From Thermoplasmata archaeon (GTDB lineage Archaea; Thermoplasmatota; Thermoplasmata; Thermoplasmatales; Thermoplasmataceae): a stretch of DNA of 27,356 nucleotides. The notes below the pieces were generated by a model. The model was given only the letters and a program-made list of their open reading frames with translations. It was not told the origin of the DNA and did no database searches. Location: NCBI GenBank assembly GCA_021799315.1, contig JAJZAR010000006.1, positions 1 through 27,356 of the forward strand, read 5' to 3'. Positions 6,320 to 15,210 of the stretch are shown here, in pieces (the stretch's first letter is position 1; each line of letters opens with the position of its first letter). Made by a program: the position numbers and the translations under genes.

Positions 6320-7168
6320 ATGAAGTTTAAGAAATTTCTCGTCATTTTTGTCATTTTAATTATTTCATCTAATATTGCATTAACTTTTGAGCCTATTCTT
6401 GTTTTTGATTATGAAAGATCCGGGGAAAGGTCAAATCCCTTACAAAGCGGGGACTTTTACGACTATAAAAGTCAGGCTGGAAGTTCAACAGTACCAACTA
6501 TTATAAATGGAATACCATCTGAGGCGCCTGTAGACATTTCCTTAAATGTTAGCATAGAGGATAGGCATGTACAATGCCATATGAATATACAGGGTTTAGC
6601 GTTGAAAAACGTGTCAAATCTGGGTTATCACAGATTTGTAAATGTAACTAGAACTTATGGATTAAATTCAAGCTTCGTTCAGAATTTTCTGAACCCTGCA
6701 AATGGGAGGAATAAACAATGTTTAAGCATAGAAAACCAGACACTGGCCTTCATGTGCACAGAACAAGACTGCGCCCAATATGGATATTCTAAACTCTCCT
6801 ACGAGTATGCATTGAATTCAATGACTTATGGAATTGATGGATCCGGTTACAAAGGCGGTCCTCAATTTAACCAATACTCCTATGCAAGACAATCGGGTGA
6901 GAACATTTTACTGGGAATAAGCATATTTTATGGCAACTCTACATTTTTTTATCAAATGCTCAATGGTCTAATTTTTAAAAACGTTTCTTTGAAGGGTGTA
7001 TTAGAAATGAACTTTTTTCTGGTAAAAACCAATGTTGAACTGGACCCTCTCGACTACACATATTACCTTTTACAAAATTTTAATTTAAATATTTTAGTTT
7101 CGGTTCTCATGGTAAGTTTCTTACTGGCACTATATGTCAAGGTAAAAAGAAAGAGTCGGAGGATGTAA
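6320..7168 (+). CDS. Membrane-anchored glycoprotein with two membrane segments (module 2, gene B)
   Basis: The 282-residue protein starts MKFKKFLVIFVILIIS, an N-terminal membrane segment or signal peptide (about 6-23), and ends with a second membrane segment at about 254-272 followed by a basic cytosolic tail KVKRKSRRM. The large middle part should lie outside the cell and has several N-x-S/T sequons (NVS, NVT, NSS, NQT, NST) and a few cysteines. It lies 18 nt after gene A and 3 nt before the ABC ATPase gene, so it belongs to the transporter operon. The start resembles that of the partial gene at 1-186. No known domain is recognised; a receptor, chaperone or extracytoplasmic part of the transporter is possible. 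Confidence 0.7.
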   Translation: MKFKKFLVIFVILIISSNIALTFEPILVFDYERSGERSNPLQSGDFYDYKSQAGSSTVPTIINGIPSEAPVDISLNVSIEDRHVQCHMNIQGLALKNVSNLGYHRFVNVTRTYGLNSSFVQNFLNPANGRNKQCLSIENQTLAFMCTEQDCAQYGYSKLSYEYALNSMTYGIDGSGYKGGPQFNQYSYARQSGENILLGISIFYGNSTFFYQMLNGLIFKNVSLKGVLEMNFFLVKTNVELDPLDYTYYLLQNFNLNILVSVLMVSFLLALYVKVKRKSRRM

Positions 7169-7171
7169 AAG

Positions 7172-8041
7172 TTGGACGATGCATTGGACTTTCCGTGGAT
7201 TCAAACGGATGGATTGACAAAATCCTATAAAAAAAAGAGAGCTTTGGACTCCGTGACCTTGAATTTTAGTGATGGTGTTACCCTTCTTATGGGAAAAAAT
7301 GGGTCAGGGAAGAGCACTTTTATTTCTATAATAGAGGGTTTATGCATACCAACTTTTGGAACAATCAGGGTGTTTGGTATGGATCCTGTAAAGTCTTACA
7401 TTGAAATATTCAAAAGAATTTCCTTTCTGCCTGAGAGGCCAGTTACCTATGATGATGGAAAAGTGAGCAATTTCTTCATGCAGTATAATGAGTTTAATCA
7501 CATAAATAGCGACACCTTAGATTCCCTGATATCTCTCTTTCAAATTGATTATCTTCAAAGACAAAAATTCAAGAGTCTGAGTCTTGGAGAGATGCAACTG
7601 GTTCTTCTTTCAGCTGTTCTTTCTACGGAAAGAGAGGCCTATGTCCTTGATGAACCAAATGCAAATCTTGATCAGGATAATAGAGCAAAACTATGGAGCC
7701 ACCTGGAGAAAATCGCAGAAAGGGGGAAAAAATTGCTCATAGTAAGTCACACACCTGATCAGGTGGCAAATTTTTCTGACAGCATCATATTGTTTAATTC
7801 CGGAAAGGTTTCTAGCGTTGTGAAAGCTGCAGACTACTGGAATGATAAAAATAATATTTATAGAATAGTATGTGAGAATCCAGATTACGTTAAGGAAAGG
7901 TTAAAGGATTTTGATCCGATTATTCGGAATAATAGTTTGGAGGTGAGAGCTCCTAAGATTAATATGATCCTCAACTCTCTTGATCAGGAGGCGATGAATG
8001 GCATACTTTCCATAGATCATTACAAGGAGGATATTGCCTGA
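7172..8041 (+). CDS. ABC transporter ATP-binding protein (module 2, gene C)
   Basis: The 289-residue ATPase has Walker A GKNGSGKST at 41-49, signature LSLGEMQ at 136-142, Walker B YVLDEP with D160 and E161, D-loop NANLD, and the switch histidine H193 in VSHT. All residues needed for ATP hydrolysis are present. The C-terminal 80 residues are a divergent extension typical of ABC-2 exporters. The start is TTG 7172 with GGAGG at 7158-7162; no better start lies before the nucleotide-binding core. Its stop overlaps the ATG of the permease by one base (TGATG), so the two proteins are made together and should form one complex at the membrane. The likely cargo is the product of gene A or a peptide derived from it. 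Confidence 0.9.
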   Translation: MDDALDFPWIQTDGLTKSYKKKRALDSVTLNFSDGVTLLMGKNGSGKSTFISIIEGLCIPTFGTIRVFGMDPVKSYIEIFKRISFLPERPVTYDDGKVSNFFMQYNEFNHINSDTLDSLISLFQIDYLQRQKFKSLSLGEMQLVLLSAVLSTEREAYVLDEPNANLDQDNRAKLWSHLEKIAERGKKLLIVSHTPDQVANFSDSIILFNSGKVSSVVKAADYWNDKNNIYRIVCENPDYVKERLKDFDPIIRNNSLEVRAPKINMILNSLDQEAMNGILSIDHYKEDIA

Positions 8042-8760
8042 TGAAACATACCTATCTCAGTTCATCCCTATATATTAATAAGAAAAGCGATCCATTTTTC
8101 TTGAGAGAAGTTCTCCTAGTTATCTCGGGACTGTTCATCCTACTGGAATATCTTGGTTCGCGCCTGTATAACGCAGGTAGCTACAACCCATTTTACAGCC
8201 TCCTGAGTTTGCAGGCGTTTTTCTTGATTTTCTATGCTGCCTCAGTATCTGCCTCCATTGCAAAGGAAATCTCTTCCGGACAACTTGGTTTTCTATTTGT
8301 TTCAATTATCCCTCGCAGATATTACCTTTTTCTCAGTGCACTTTTCCCGGCTCTCAGTATTTCTCTCCTTTTTCTGATTCCCGCTGGTATTCTACAGTAC
8401 GTGATTTACAACGGCCTTCATTGGGGTACCTTATTTTTCCTATTTTCGCTTCTATTCGTTTCTGCATTTCTGTACATAAGTGTTGGATTACTTATCAGTG
8501 TCATTTTGAAGAGCCAGATATTTTCCATATTCGCAATCATAGTTGGTTTTACTCTTGGACAGATATATGCCTTTATCTATTTTCCCAAAAATAATCTGGG
8601 ACAATTTCTCATGGCAGGTTATGGTCAAATATCCAGTTTTTCAGAAAATTCCAACGTATACAACTACGGTGCTTTGATATATTTGGTTCTATCTCTTATA
8701 ATTCTTTTTGCTCTTTATCCTCTCCTCATCAGAATTGGAATAAAAAGTGGGAGGTCGTGA
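8041..8760 (+). CDS. ABC-2 type permease (module 2, gene D)
   Basis: The 239-residue protein has six predicted membrane segments, at about 22-39, 56-73, 93-115, 127-150, 156-176 and 208-231, the layout of ABC-2 exporter membrane domains. Between segments 2 and 3 it has IAKEISSGQLGFLFVSIIPRRYY, like the E(T/S)G coupling-helix region of ABC-2 permeases. It starts on the stop codon of the ATPase and should dimerise with it as an exporter half. No fused ATPase domain is present. The overall sequence is poorly conserved compared with the permease of module 3, so the modules are not recent duplicates. Confidence 0.85.
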   Translation: MKHTYLSSSLYINKKSDPFFLREVLLVISGLFILLEYLGSRLYNAGSYNPFYSLLSLQAFFLIFYAASVSASIAKEISSGQLGFLFVSIIPRRYYLFLSALFPALSISLLFLIPAGILQYVIYNGLHWGTLFFLFSLLFVSAFLYISVGLLISVILKSQIFSIFAIIVGFTLGQIYAFIYFPKNNLGQFLMAGYGQISSFSENSNVYNYGALIYLVLSLIILFALYPLLIRIGIKSGRS

Positions 8761-8761
8761 A

Positions 8762-9364
8762 ATGAGATTCTTCAGACTTTTTTTAATATTACTATGTATC
8801 TCATTGCTTCTCTTAGGGGGTTTTTACGGGGAAGAACGCAGTGTATCCTCTTTGGAGGTACACTCATTTCCAGTTACCCCACAATGCCAAAAATACTATG
8901 GTCTTCCAGATGGCACACCAGTTGCAAGGTTATCATTCCATAGCTATGGCTCAAGCTTCATAATCAGAGGTGTAGCTCAATCCTCTACTCTATCCAGTGT
9001 TAGCAAAAATATCAGTATACATTATACCATTCATCTATTCAAGATGAGTCTTAAAAATAACACATACATTTCAACTTATTCAACGATTATCAATGGAAGT
9101 GGAAAAGAATTCTGTATACCTATGAATACCGGTCCAGGGTCCTACAGAATGAATATTGCAGCAACACTTAATGTCGGCAATCTCACAACATCCCAGATAC
9201 AAAAAGTGCAAGAAAATTTTCCCAGCAGTTCAGGTTTGATCAGAGTTGTTGCTTCTTCAGACAGTGTTCTATTACTTTATGGAGAAATATTTCTCATTTG
9301 CGCATTCCTTCTCTTCTTCATCGCAAATATAAGGATAATTTTCAAACACAGACGAATTAACTAG
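8762..9364 (+). CDS. Anchored extracellular protein with two membrane segments (module 2, gene E)
   Basis: From ATG 8762 the protein has 200 residues; GGGAGG at 8749-8754 gives the ribosome site and favours this start over GTG 8747. An N-terminal hydrophobic segment MRFFRLFLILLCISLLLLGG and a C-terminal one (LLLYGEIFLICAFLLFFIANI) flank an extracellular part with several N-glycosylation sequons (NIS, NNT, NGS, NLT) and two cysteines. It begins one base after the stop of the permease and closes the operon. The role is unknown; an accessory or immunity protein of the exporter would fit its place. Confidence 0.7.
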   Translation: MRFFRLFLILLCISLLLLGGFYGEERSVSSLEVHSFPVTPQCQKYYGLPDGTPVARLSFHSYGSSFIIRGVAQSSTLSSVSKNISIHYTIHLFKMSLKNNTYISTYSTIINGSGKEFCIPMNTGPGSYRMNIAATLNVGNLTTSQIQKVQENFPSSSGLIRVVASSDSVLLLYGEIFLICAFLLFFIANIRIIFKHRRIN

Positions 9365-9668
9365 GATCCAGCGAACCTTTTACGTTCATACAATAGGAGT
9401 GATACCCCATTTATCTATCACAGGTGTATTTGTATTTAGACTGTTCACACTTATAAGTTATACCTTTACCCCCTCATTCAAAATTAGAGCTACTGATTTT
9501 GTTATATCGCTTATGTTTAAACCATAAAACTGTTATCCAGAGATTCGCGATTAATTGACAGGAATTGGAAAGATTGGCAGAACAGATAGAATATCTGTTC
9601 CTAAAAAATCCCGTAATCTATGTAAAAATAATTACTTTTTCAATTTTTAATGATGACACGAGGAAAGG
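9365..9668. other. Intergenic region, 304 bp, with a perfect palindrome
   Basis: No credible gene is seen in six frames. The only clear structure is GAACAGATA (9580-9588) and TATCTGTTC (9592-9600), a perfect 9-bp inverted repeat with a GAA spacer. It lies 69 nt beyond the stop of the minus-strand transporter gene and beyond the end of module 2, so it may be a shared transcript end, or an operator or processing site. Confidence 0.5.
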
Positions 9669-10709
9669 TTAATGTGCACTATTAGTAATAGGTCGAAACA
9701 AGGATAATGATAAGAGAAAAATAATACCAATAAAGAACGTTAGGCCTGCAGTTCCGTATATGAGTGAGATATAATAGGCAAATATGTTGTGCGAAAAGTG
9801 AAAGAAGAGCCAGTAACCCATGGCGCTTACTCCGGATGGAAACACTGAACCCCACATGCTGGAGGAGTATTTCATTTCGAAGTGCCTTCTCCTTAATTTC
9901 AATGCATAGAAATACAGGATAAATATTGACATTATCGTAGTTATAATAAGCTGTGCATAGGCGATATATAGAAAGAAACTAAAAAGGAATGAGTTATGAT
10001 TCATAGCGTTAACAATAAACTCTATTATTGATATTGAACCCAGACTTGTGATTCCAAAGTAGATAAAGGAAAGGCCGTTCAACGACTGGGTATGCCAAAA
10101 AAATTCCCTTGAGTTGATAAAGCGATCCAATATTAAAAACCACATTCCTGCTTCCCCTGCAGTTATTAGAATAAATGAGACTGGTACCGTAAAAATATTG
10201 GCGGACGACATGGAACCATAGATCGTTTCTATAAGAATTGAAAGGCTTAGAAAGACTATGAAAGGGAAAAAGTATACCGTTCTTTCATTTACTCCAATGG
10301 ATTTTCCGTTTTCCTCAGTCCTGTAAAAAATTACCAGAAGTAAGATAAGGGATAGAGCACCCAAAATCATGAAAAAAGGAGATAAGATTTTTAAATGGGA
10401 ATAGAAAAGCCTTGTGCCCAAGACAATAGAGCCTGCGGAGAATGTGAAAAGGAGCAAAATTTGCGTCAAATTTAATAACTCTGTTTTGAACCTGATCTCG
10501 ATTATTCTCAGAGTGAATCCTGCGAATAGAATAAGGTAAAGAATGAAACCAAAATAAAGCAGAAATTGAGAAAGAAACATGAGGCGAAGGTGGTAAAAAG
10601 CCAGAGAAAGAATTTCAATACTCATTATTGCAGAAAATGATGATGGTGGAAATAAGTGTGCAAATTTCTTTCCCGTTTCCATAATTATCCACAAATTACT
10701 AGACGCCAC
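9669..10709 (-). CDS. TDT-family transporter/anion channel (TehA/Mae1/SLAC1-like)
   Basis: The 346-residue protein has about ten hydrophobic helices. It begins AHLFPPSSFSAIMSIEILSLA, matching the PxWFaxvMGtGil helix 1 of the tellurite-resistance/dicarboxylate transporter family, and near the C-terminus has YSSSMWGSVFPSGVSAMGYW, the W(G)xxFPxG motif of helix 9 in TehA/SLAC1 proteins. Known members move dicarboxylates, sulfite, nitrate or chloride; the substrate here cannot be told. The start is GTG 10709; an A/T-rich TATA-like stretch lies near 10719-10731, giving a leaderless message. ATG at residue 10 is an alternative start. It is a single-gene unit, transcribed away from the phosphohexomutase gene. 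Confidence 0.8.
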   Translation of the reverse strand: MASSNLWIIMETGKKFAHLFPPSSFSAIMSIEILSLAFYHLRLMFLSQFLLYFGFILYLILFAGFTLRIIEIRFKTELLNLTQILLLFTFSAGSIVLGTRLFYSHLKILSPFFMILGALSLILLLVIFYRTEENGKSIGVNERTVYFFPFIVFLSLSILIETIYGSMSSANIFTVPVSFILITAGEAGMWFLILDRFINSREFFWHTQSLNGLSFIYFGITSLGSISIIEFIVNAMNHNSFLFSFFLYIAYAQLIITTIMSIFILYFYALKLRRRHFEMKYSSSMWGSVFPSGVSAMGYWLFFHFSHNIFAYYISLIYGTAGLTFFIGIIFLLSLSLFRPITNSAH

Positions 10710-10861
10710 ATTAATATTATTATTTTTTTAAGTCAAGGTGTCTGGCAGTGAGAGCGTCTCAGTTATTCCTGCCTAGTATGTAACCAAGATTGCTTTCCTT
10801 TAGATTCAGGTTTTGGAACTTTGAGATATCCACATTTTCCAGATTGACCTCTTCGAATCGG

Positions 10862-10870
10862 TTAAAATAT
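10862..10870 (+). promoter_or_regulatory. TATA box of the phosphohexomutase gene
   Basis: TTAAAATAT is 21-29 nt before ATG 10891, indicating a leaderless transcript. Confidence 0.55.
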
Positions 10871-10890
10871 GAAATAGATATACTGAATAT

Positions 10891-12228
10891 ATGGCTGAGC
10901 AAACGAAGAGACTCTTTGGTACCAATGGTATCAGAGGTATACCCAATAAGGAACTCACTTCAGATTTCTGCCTTTCCATAGGAAAGGCCATAGGAACATA
11001 CTTTGGCGGAACTGTTGCACTGGGCTCCGATAACAGATTGACAAAGGATATGTTGCTGGAAGCAGTAAATGCAGGAATCCTCTCCACAGGTACAAATGTT
11101 GTAAAAATTGGCGTGATGCCCACACCCGGTATTCAGTATTATTGTAAGACTCATTCCATTCCAGGTGTGATGATAACTGCCTCCCACAACCCTCCGCAAT
11201 TCAATGGCATAAAGTGTATAGACAGCGATGGGACAGAACTAGCCCGGTCGAAGGAAGAGAAGATTGAGGAAATCTATTTCGATTCTGCTTTCAAAATTTC
11301 CAACTGGGATGTTATGGGAACCAACAAGGACGACAATACCGGTCCAGATAATTATCTCAATGGCGTAATGAGCAAAATTGACGTGAACAGGATAAGGGAA
11401 AGAAAGTTCAGAATATGTGCCGATCTGGGTAATGGTGCAGCCTACCTCACAACACCTGAGCTCCTTTCAAGATTGAAATGCAGTGTTGTTACATTGAACG
11501 CTAACCCTGATGGACTGTTCACATCAAGGGAATCTGAGCCAAAACCTGCCAATCTGAAATATCTCATGTCCCTTGTGTCATCTGGAGAATTCGATTTTGG
11601 TGTGGCCCACGATGGAGATGCTGACAGGACTGTTTTTATTGATGAAAAGGGAAACTTCATTGATGGAGATAAGACCCTATCCCTGTTTGTAAAACATTTT
11701 GTAAAGAAGGGTGACATGGTCGTAACGCCTGTGAGTTCGTCTGATGCCATAGAGGATATATGCAAAGAGTCTGGGTCTTCTGTTGTGAGAACAAGGGTAG
11801 GTGCCCCCATTGTTTCAAGAAGCATGATTGAAAAAAAGGCTACTCTTGGAGGAGAAGAGAATGGAGGGATCATATACGGTCCACACCAGTACTGCAGGGA
11901 TGGAGCCATGACTCTGGGAATCATTCTTGATATTATGAGCAGAACAGGAAAGAAACTATCAGAATTGATCAGTGAGATCCCACAATATACCATAGTCCGG
12001 AAAACGATCCCTTCCACAGGTAAATTTGAAGAGTTTTCCAAAAAACTTGAAGAACATCTCAAAGGATACTCTGTTGATAGAATGGATGGGATCAAGGTAA
12101 GGAAGGATCATAACTGGGTACTTGCAAGACCTTCAGGCACAGAACCCATAATACGAATATTCACCCATTCTGATAAAAGGGAAGAAGCAGAAAGACTCAT
12201 GAATGAAGTAACTGAACTTCTCAAATGA
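10891..12228 (+). CDS. glmM: Phosphoglucosamine mutase / phosphomannomutase family enzyme
   Basis: The 445-residue protein is a complete alpha-D-phosphohexomutase. It shows FGTNGIRG at the start, the phosphoserine loop TASHNPPQ with S98, the magnesium loop DGDADR at 241-246, the sugar-binding loop GEENGG at 321-326 and the phosphate-binding loop RPSGTEP near 413. The enzyme moves phosphate between C6 and C1 of a hexose. FGTNGIRG and GEENGG are typical of the GlmM-like archaeal group, which makes glucosamine-1-phosphate for UDP-GlcNAc; phosphomannose or phosphoglucose activity is also possible. The product would feed N-glycosylation of surface proteins. It converges with the ApgM gene, with only six bases between stops. 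Confidence 0.92.
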   Translation: MAEQTKRLFGTNGIRGIPNKELTSDFCLSIGKAIGTYFGGTVALGSDNRLTKDMLLEAVNAGILSTGTNVVKIGVMPTPGIQYYCKTHSIPGVMITASHNPPQFNGIKCIDSDGTELARSKEEKIEEIYFDSAFKISNWDVMGTNKDDNTGPDNYLNGVMSKIDVNRIRERKFRICADLGNGAAYLTTPELLSRLKCSVVTLNANPDGLFTSRESEPKPANLKYLMSLVSSGEFDFGVAHDGDADRTVFIDEKGNFIDGDKTLSLFVKHFVKKGDMVVTPVSSSDAIEDICKESGSSVVRTRVGAPIVSRSMIEKKATLGGEENGGIIYGPHQYCRDGAMTLGIILDIMSRTGKKLSELISEIPQYTIVRKTIPSTGKFEEFSKKLEEHLKGYSVDRMDGIKVRKDHNWVLARPSGTEPIIRIFTHSDKREEAERLMNEVTELLK

Positions 12229-12234
12229 AGAAGT

Positions 12235-13455
12235 TCATGCCCCATATTTCTCCTGCCTCTCCGTGATCTGCATTGCATAGTTCATCACATCAAGTCCTCT
12301 TATACTGAAACCTGTTTTCATGCATGCATGTTCACTGAATTTTTCTGCGGGATTGACCAGTATTGAATCTGAAGCAAACATTATGGGTACAGGGTCTCCA
12401 GTGTGCTCACCACTTATGGACGATGTTGTATGATCTCCAGTGAAGATCACAAGGGTTTTATCCATGATCTCAGAGAGAGGTTCAATAGCTTCATCTATTC
12501 TCTCCATTACATGTCTCTTCAGCAATGGATCTCTATCGTGGGCTGCCACATCTGTGGCTTTTATATTTACCAAAATAAAATTGTATTTATGAAGATTTTC
12601 AATTATACTTCTTACCTTTCCATTATAATTGGTATCTGTGCTGCCTGTTACGCCCTTTACCTTTATTTCCTTCATGCCGACCATTTCGGCAAGACCTTTT
12701 ATCATTGGAATTCCAATAATATATGCAGGATTAAGGTTGTACTTTACTCCAAAATTTTCTAGTTCCGGAACAACGCCTGCTCCTCTCAGTAGAAGCTCAT
12801 TGGCCTCAGGCAGATTCCTCGATCTCAAATCCAAGTTGAAGGGGTGGTCGTTCAGGATCTCTCTTGATTTGACAAGATATTTTTTCAATAACATTGAGGT
12901 CCTTTCCCCTGATGGATCAAGGGGTTCAGGATCAACAACTGCTTTTCCTGCATGATGTGGATCAGTGTCTGAAATTTTATCCGAGAGATTCTTGCCCCTC
13001 ATAACAAGTGCTGCCCTGTGTTCTACGCCTGATGCAACTTCTATTTCTATATCATCCACTTTCATGGAGATGGAAGAGCTCAATTCTGAAGTATTTTTAG
13101 TGATTCGTCCTGCTCTTCTATCTGTTATGATGTTTTCATCCCTTGTTCCATAGTTTGCCCTGAATGCAATGTCTCCTGGATTTACCTTCATACCCAATCC
13201 AAGAGCCTCAAATGGCCCTCTGCCAGTGTAATACTTTTCTGGATCGTACCCCAGTATGGAAAGATGGGATGTGTCCGAACCGCAAGTTATGCCATTGTGA
13301 AAGGGATGCATAACACCACAAAGAGACCTTCTTGCAAGTCGATTGAAGTTTGGCATATATGCAGATTCCATGGGCGTTTGCCCATTCAATTTGCCAGATG
13401 GGCGATCTCCAAGCCCATCCATAATGATCAGGACAATACTCTTTCTTTCGTTCAT
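12235..13455 (-). CDS. apgM: 2,3-bisphosphoglycerate-independent phosphoglycerate mutase, archaeal type (ApgM)
   Basis: About 406 residues. It has the alkaline-phosphatase-superfamily metal site IIMDGLGDRP at the start (D13), the nucleophile region GSDTSHLSILGYDP, YTGRGPFEALGLG, KATDVAAHDRDP and the second metal motif FTGDHTTSSISGEHTGDPVP. It interconverts 3- and 2-phosphoglycerate in lower glycolysis and gluconeogenesis. The frame is open to 13503, but ATG 13455 (MNERKSIVLI) is preferred because a TATA box is centred about 30 nt before it and the extra 16 residues are not conserved in the family. Confidence 0.95.
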   Translation of the reverse strand: MNERKSIVLIIMDGLGDRPSGKLNGQTPMESAYMPNFNRLARRSLCGVMHPFHNGITCGSDTSHLSILGYDPEKYYTGRGPFEALGLGMKVNPGDIAFRANYGTRDENIITDRRAGRITKNTSELSSSISMKVDDIEIEVASGVEHRAALVMRGKNLSDKISDTDPHHAGKAVVDPEPLDPSGERTSMLLKKYLVKSREILNDHPFNLDLRSRNLPEANELLLRGAGVVPELENFGVKYNLNPAYIIGIPMIKGLAEMVGMKEIKVKGVTGSTDTNYNGKVRSIIENLHKYNFILVNIKATDVAAHDRDPLLKRHVMERIDEAIEPLSEIMDKTLVIFTGDHTTSSISGEHTGDPVPIMFASDSILVNPAEKFSEHACMKTGFSIRGLDVMNYAMQITERQEKYGA

Positions 13456-13480
13456 CGGTACCTGTGCTTGAAATATGTTC

Positions 13481-13490
13481 TTTAAATATA
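13481..13490 (-). promoter_or_regulatory. TATA box of apgM
   Basis: On the minus strand TATATTTAAA, 26-35 nt before ATG 13455. It overlaps the longer reading frame and so supports the shorter, leaderless start. Confidence 0.6.
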
Positions 13491-13703
13491 AGTATTCATC
13501 CACTCTATTAACCAGCTTCTATTAGCTTAAAAAGACCCGATGGAACATTAAATAAATACCTCATTTGGATGTTTAGGCATCAAACACACACAAATAATTG
13601 CAAACCAGTTCCATTCATTGCATAGATAGAGAGTGAGTCTGAGAGACTATGTTTGATATTTACTTGTTATTATAATTTTCAGTATAAACTATTATGGAAA
13701 ACT

Positions 13704-13712
13704 ATTTATAAG
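13704..13712 (+). promoter_or_regulatory. TATA box of module 3
   Basis: ATTTATAAG lies 19-27 nt before ATG 13731. It points to 13731 as the leaderless start of gene A, even though that ATG is out of frame with the gene body in this copy. Confidence 0.65.
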
Positions 13713-13730
13713 TTTAGCAGATCAGAAATT

Positions 13731-14608
13731 ATGAGAACGATAAGAGAGAGAGAGAGAAAAGGAGAAAAAGGTTCATACCTGAGAACCCTGCACGTTCAAT
13801 TGCCATTTTTGTGATGTTGATTATGATATTGAGTATGTTGGGAATCACCGGTATTGTTAATAATTATTCTTCGTCGGTTACATCAAATTTAAGAGGCGGA
13901 AAGGATAGTGTTCCAGAGCAGACATTTGTAACTAATGGAATTAGCCAATTATGTGTTACCTATCTTTGTACCCTTTGCTATCAGCATAAAAGTCCTAAAT
14001 GTTACTCAACACTTGATCAACGAGTATACATATACGAAAATCAGGAATATTCATTATTGTTTTTTGTCTTGTGGACGGATTTGACTGCCAAAAACGGAGC
14101 CAACCTGAATTCAGCGAAAGCCGCTGGAGCATCCTCTACCATATATAATTCATTCACAAATCCGGGGTATGTTCTGGAATGCAAATATAATAAGTTATTG
14201 AACCAATGTATTCCCATTCAAGAGCCGTATGGAAATATGATTTCAAGGTCTCCCCACAGTAAAGTTCTTAAAACACAGTATGAAGCCACCACAATATCTT
14301 CTTCCGTGTCAGATGAAGGTGTATCCATGAGCGTGGGCGATACATATTATATTTATGCTTCGTGTGCATTACCTACTAGACTGACAGATCATCATTCCGA
14401 CTGGCGTTTCATATGCAATGTAGGAGGTGGACTTGCCACTTCATTTAACACCTCTACAGCGGTTCACTTCAAGGATGGTTATAGAGCTGTAATTACAGTT
14501 ACCTCCATTGGGAATGTGACATACCCCGGTAGCGGATGGTTCTCAGGTGTAAGTAACTGCGTAAACAGTATACAAAATACTATAATTACGAAAAAAATAT
14601 TATCGTAG
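13731..14608 (+). CDS. Secreted cysteine-rich protein (module 3, gene A), out of frame at an (AG)7 tract
   Basis: The body is open from 13718 to 14608 (265 residues from GTG 13811). The TATA box points to ATG 13731, but that frame reads MRTIRERER and stops at TGA 13812-13814. With one AG fewer the ATG enters the body frame and gives MRTIREREKRRKRFIPENPA followed by RSIAIFVMLIMILSMLGITG: a basic N-terminus plus one membrane segment, as in the intact module 2 gene. The outer part has nine cysteines (QLCVTYLCTLCYQ, KCYS, LECKY, NQCIP and others) and DGYRAVITVTSIGNV, resembling the GHVTLTTSI region of the relatives. Either a phase-variable gene caught off, or translated from GTG 13811 without its basic head. 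A population mixture or read error in the tract is also possible. Confidence 0.68.
13743..13756 (+). repeat. (AG)7 dinucleotide tract that sets the frame of module 3 gene A
   Basis: Seven AG units followed by AAAA. From ATG 13731 to the body codon at 13811 is 80 nt; removing one unit gives 78, in frame. Module 2 has six units at the matching place and is in frame. Confidence 0.9.
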
Positions 14609-14615
14609 GTGAACT

Positions 14616-15197
14616 ATGAAATTTCTTCATAAAGTTATTGTTTTTGTGGTCTGTCTTGCTATCATTTTCGGATCCTTATATGTGTATGTTGAAGTTCTCG
14701 ACGCTAAGCCTACGTACACCATGGGGGTATCCGTACATTTCACAAAGGAGAACTACAGTAGCTGTGATAATGTAACCTTTTATCTGAACGTAACATGTTG
14801 GAAGGGATTCTCAGAATTTAAGGATCACACATACCCCGAGGACGTCTATGTATATATCACATATCTTGGAAATAAAACGCAGGATCTAGATAAATATATC
14901 TATAATACTGAAAAACAGACCAGCCTAGTTCAAGGAAATCCTTATCTGAACTGTTCAGCCGTGAAAGGTAATTTCCTTCCACAGGTAGAGTTGCCTTTCA
15001 ACCTCAGCAACAAGCATCCTGATGACAGGATTGTTTGGAATTATACACAAACAAATAGTACACAGGGATTTTATGCCTATTGTGTTGCGGATGTTATGGG
15101 TCCGGGACTTACTATAAATGGCCATCGTCCCGAAGCAAGAGCTTCCTTTAATCCAAGATCCCCTTTTGAACTGAACTACCCGTATATTTATCTCTGA
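14616..15197 (+). CDS. Membrane-anchored glycoprotein (module 3, gene B)
   Basis: The 193-residue protein starts MKFLHKVIVFVVCLAIIFGS, a signal peptide or anchor, followed by an extracellular region with eight N-glycosylation sequons (NYS, NVT twice, NKT, NCS, NLS, NYT, NST) and four cysteines. The repeated VTFYLNVT pattern and beta-rich composition suggest an immunoglobulin-like or similar beta fold, though no named domain is recognised. GGTGA at 14608-14612 precedes ATG 14616. It lacks the C-terminal membrane segment of its module 2 counterpart. Its place between gene A and the ATPase gene suggests a role in handling or displaying the exported product. Confidence 0.7.
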   Translation: MKFLHKVIVFVVCLAIIFGSLYVYVEVLDAKPTYTMGVSVHFTKENYSSCDNVTFYLNVTCWKGFSEFKDHTYPEDVYVYITYLGNKTQDLDKYIYNTEKQTSLVQGNPYLNCSAVKGNFLPQVELPFNLSNKHPDDRIVWNYTQTNSTQGFYAYCVADVMGPGLTINGHRPEARASFNPRSPFELNYPYIYL

Positions 15198-15210
15198 GAG
15201 AAGTGATCTT

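Noticed and set aside
11442..12095. Long minus-strand frame (217 codons) inside the phosphohexomutase gene
   Set aside because: It is antisense to a complete, motif-bearing enzyme, with no promoter and no recognisable protein; a shadow frame.
13561..13640. CA-rich and GAG-rich stretches before module 3 as possible CRISPR or direct repeats
   Set aside because: No unit recurs with regular spacing; the region is only locally repetitive.
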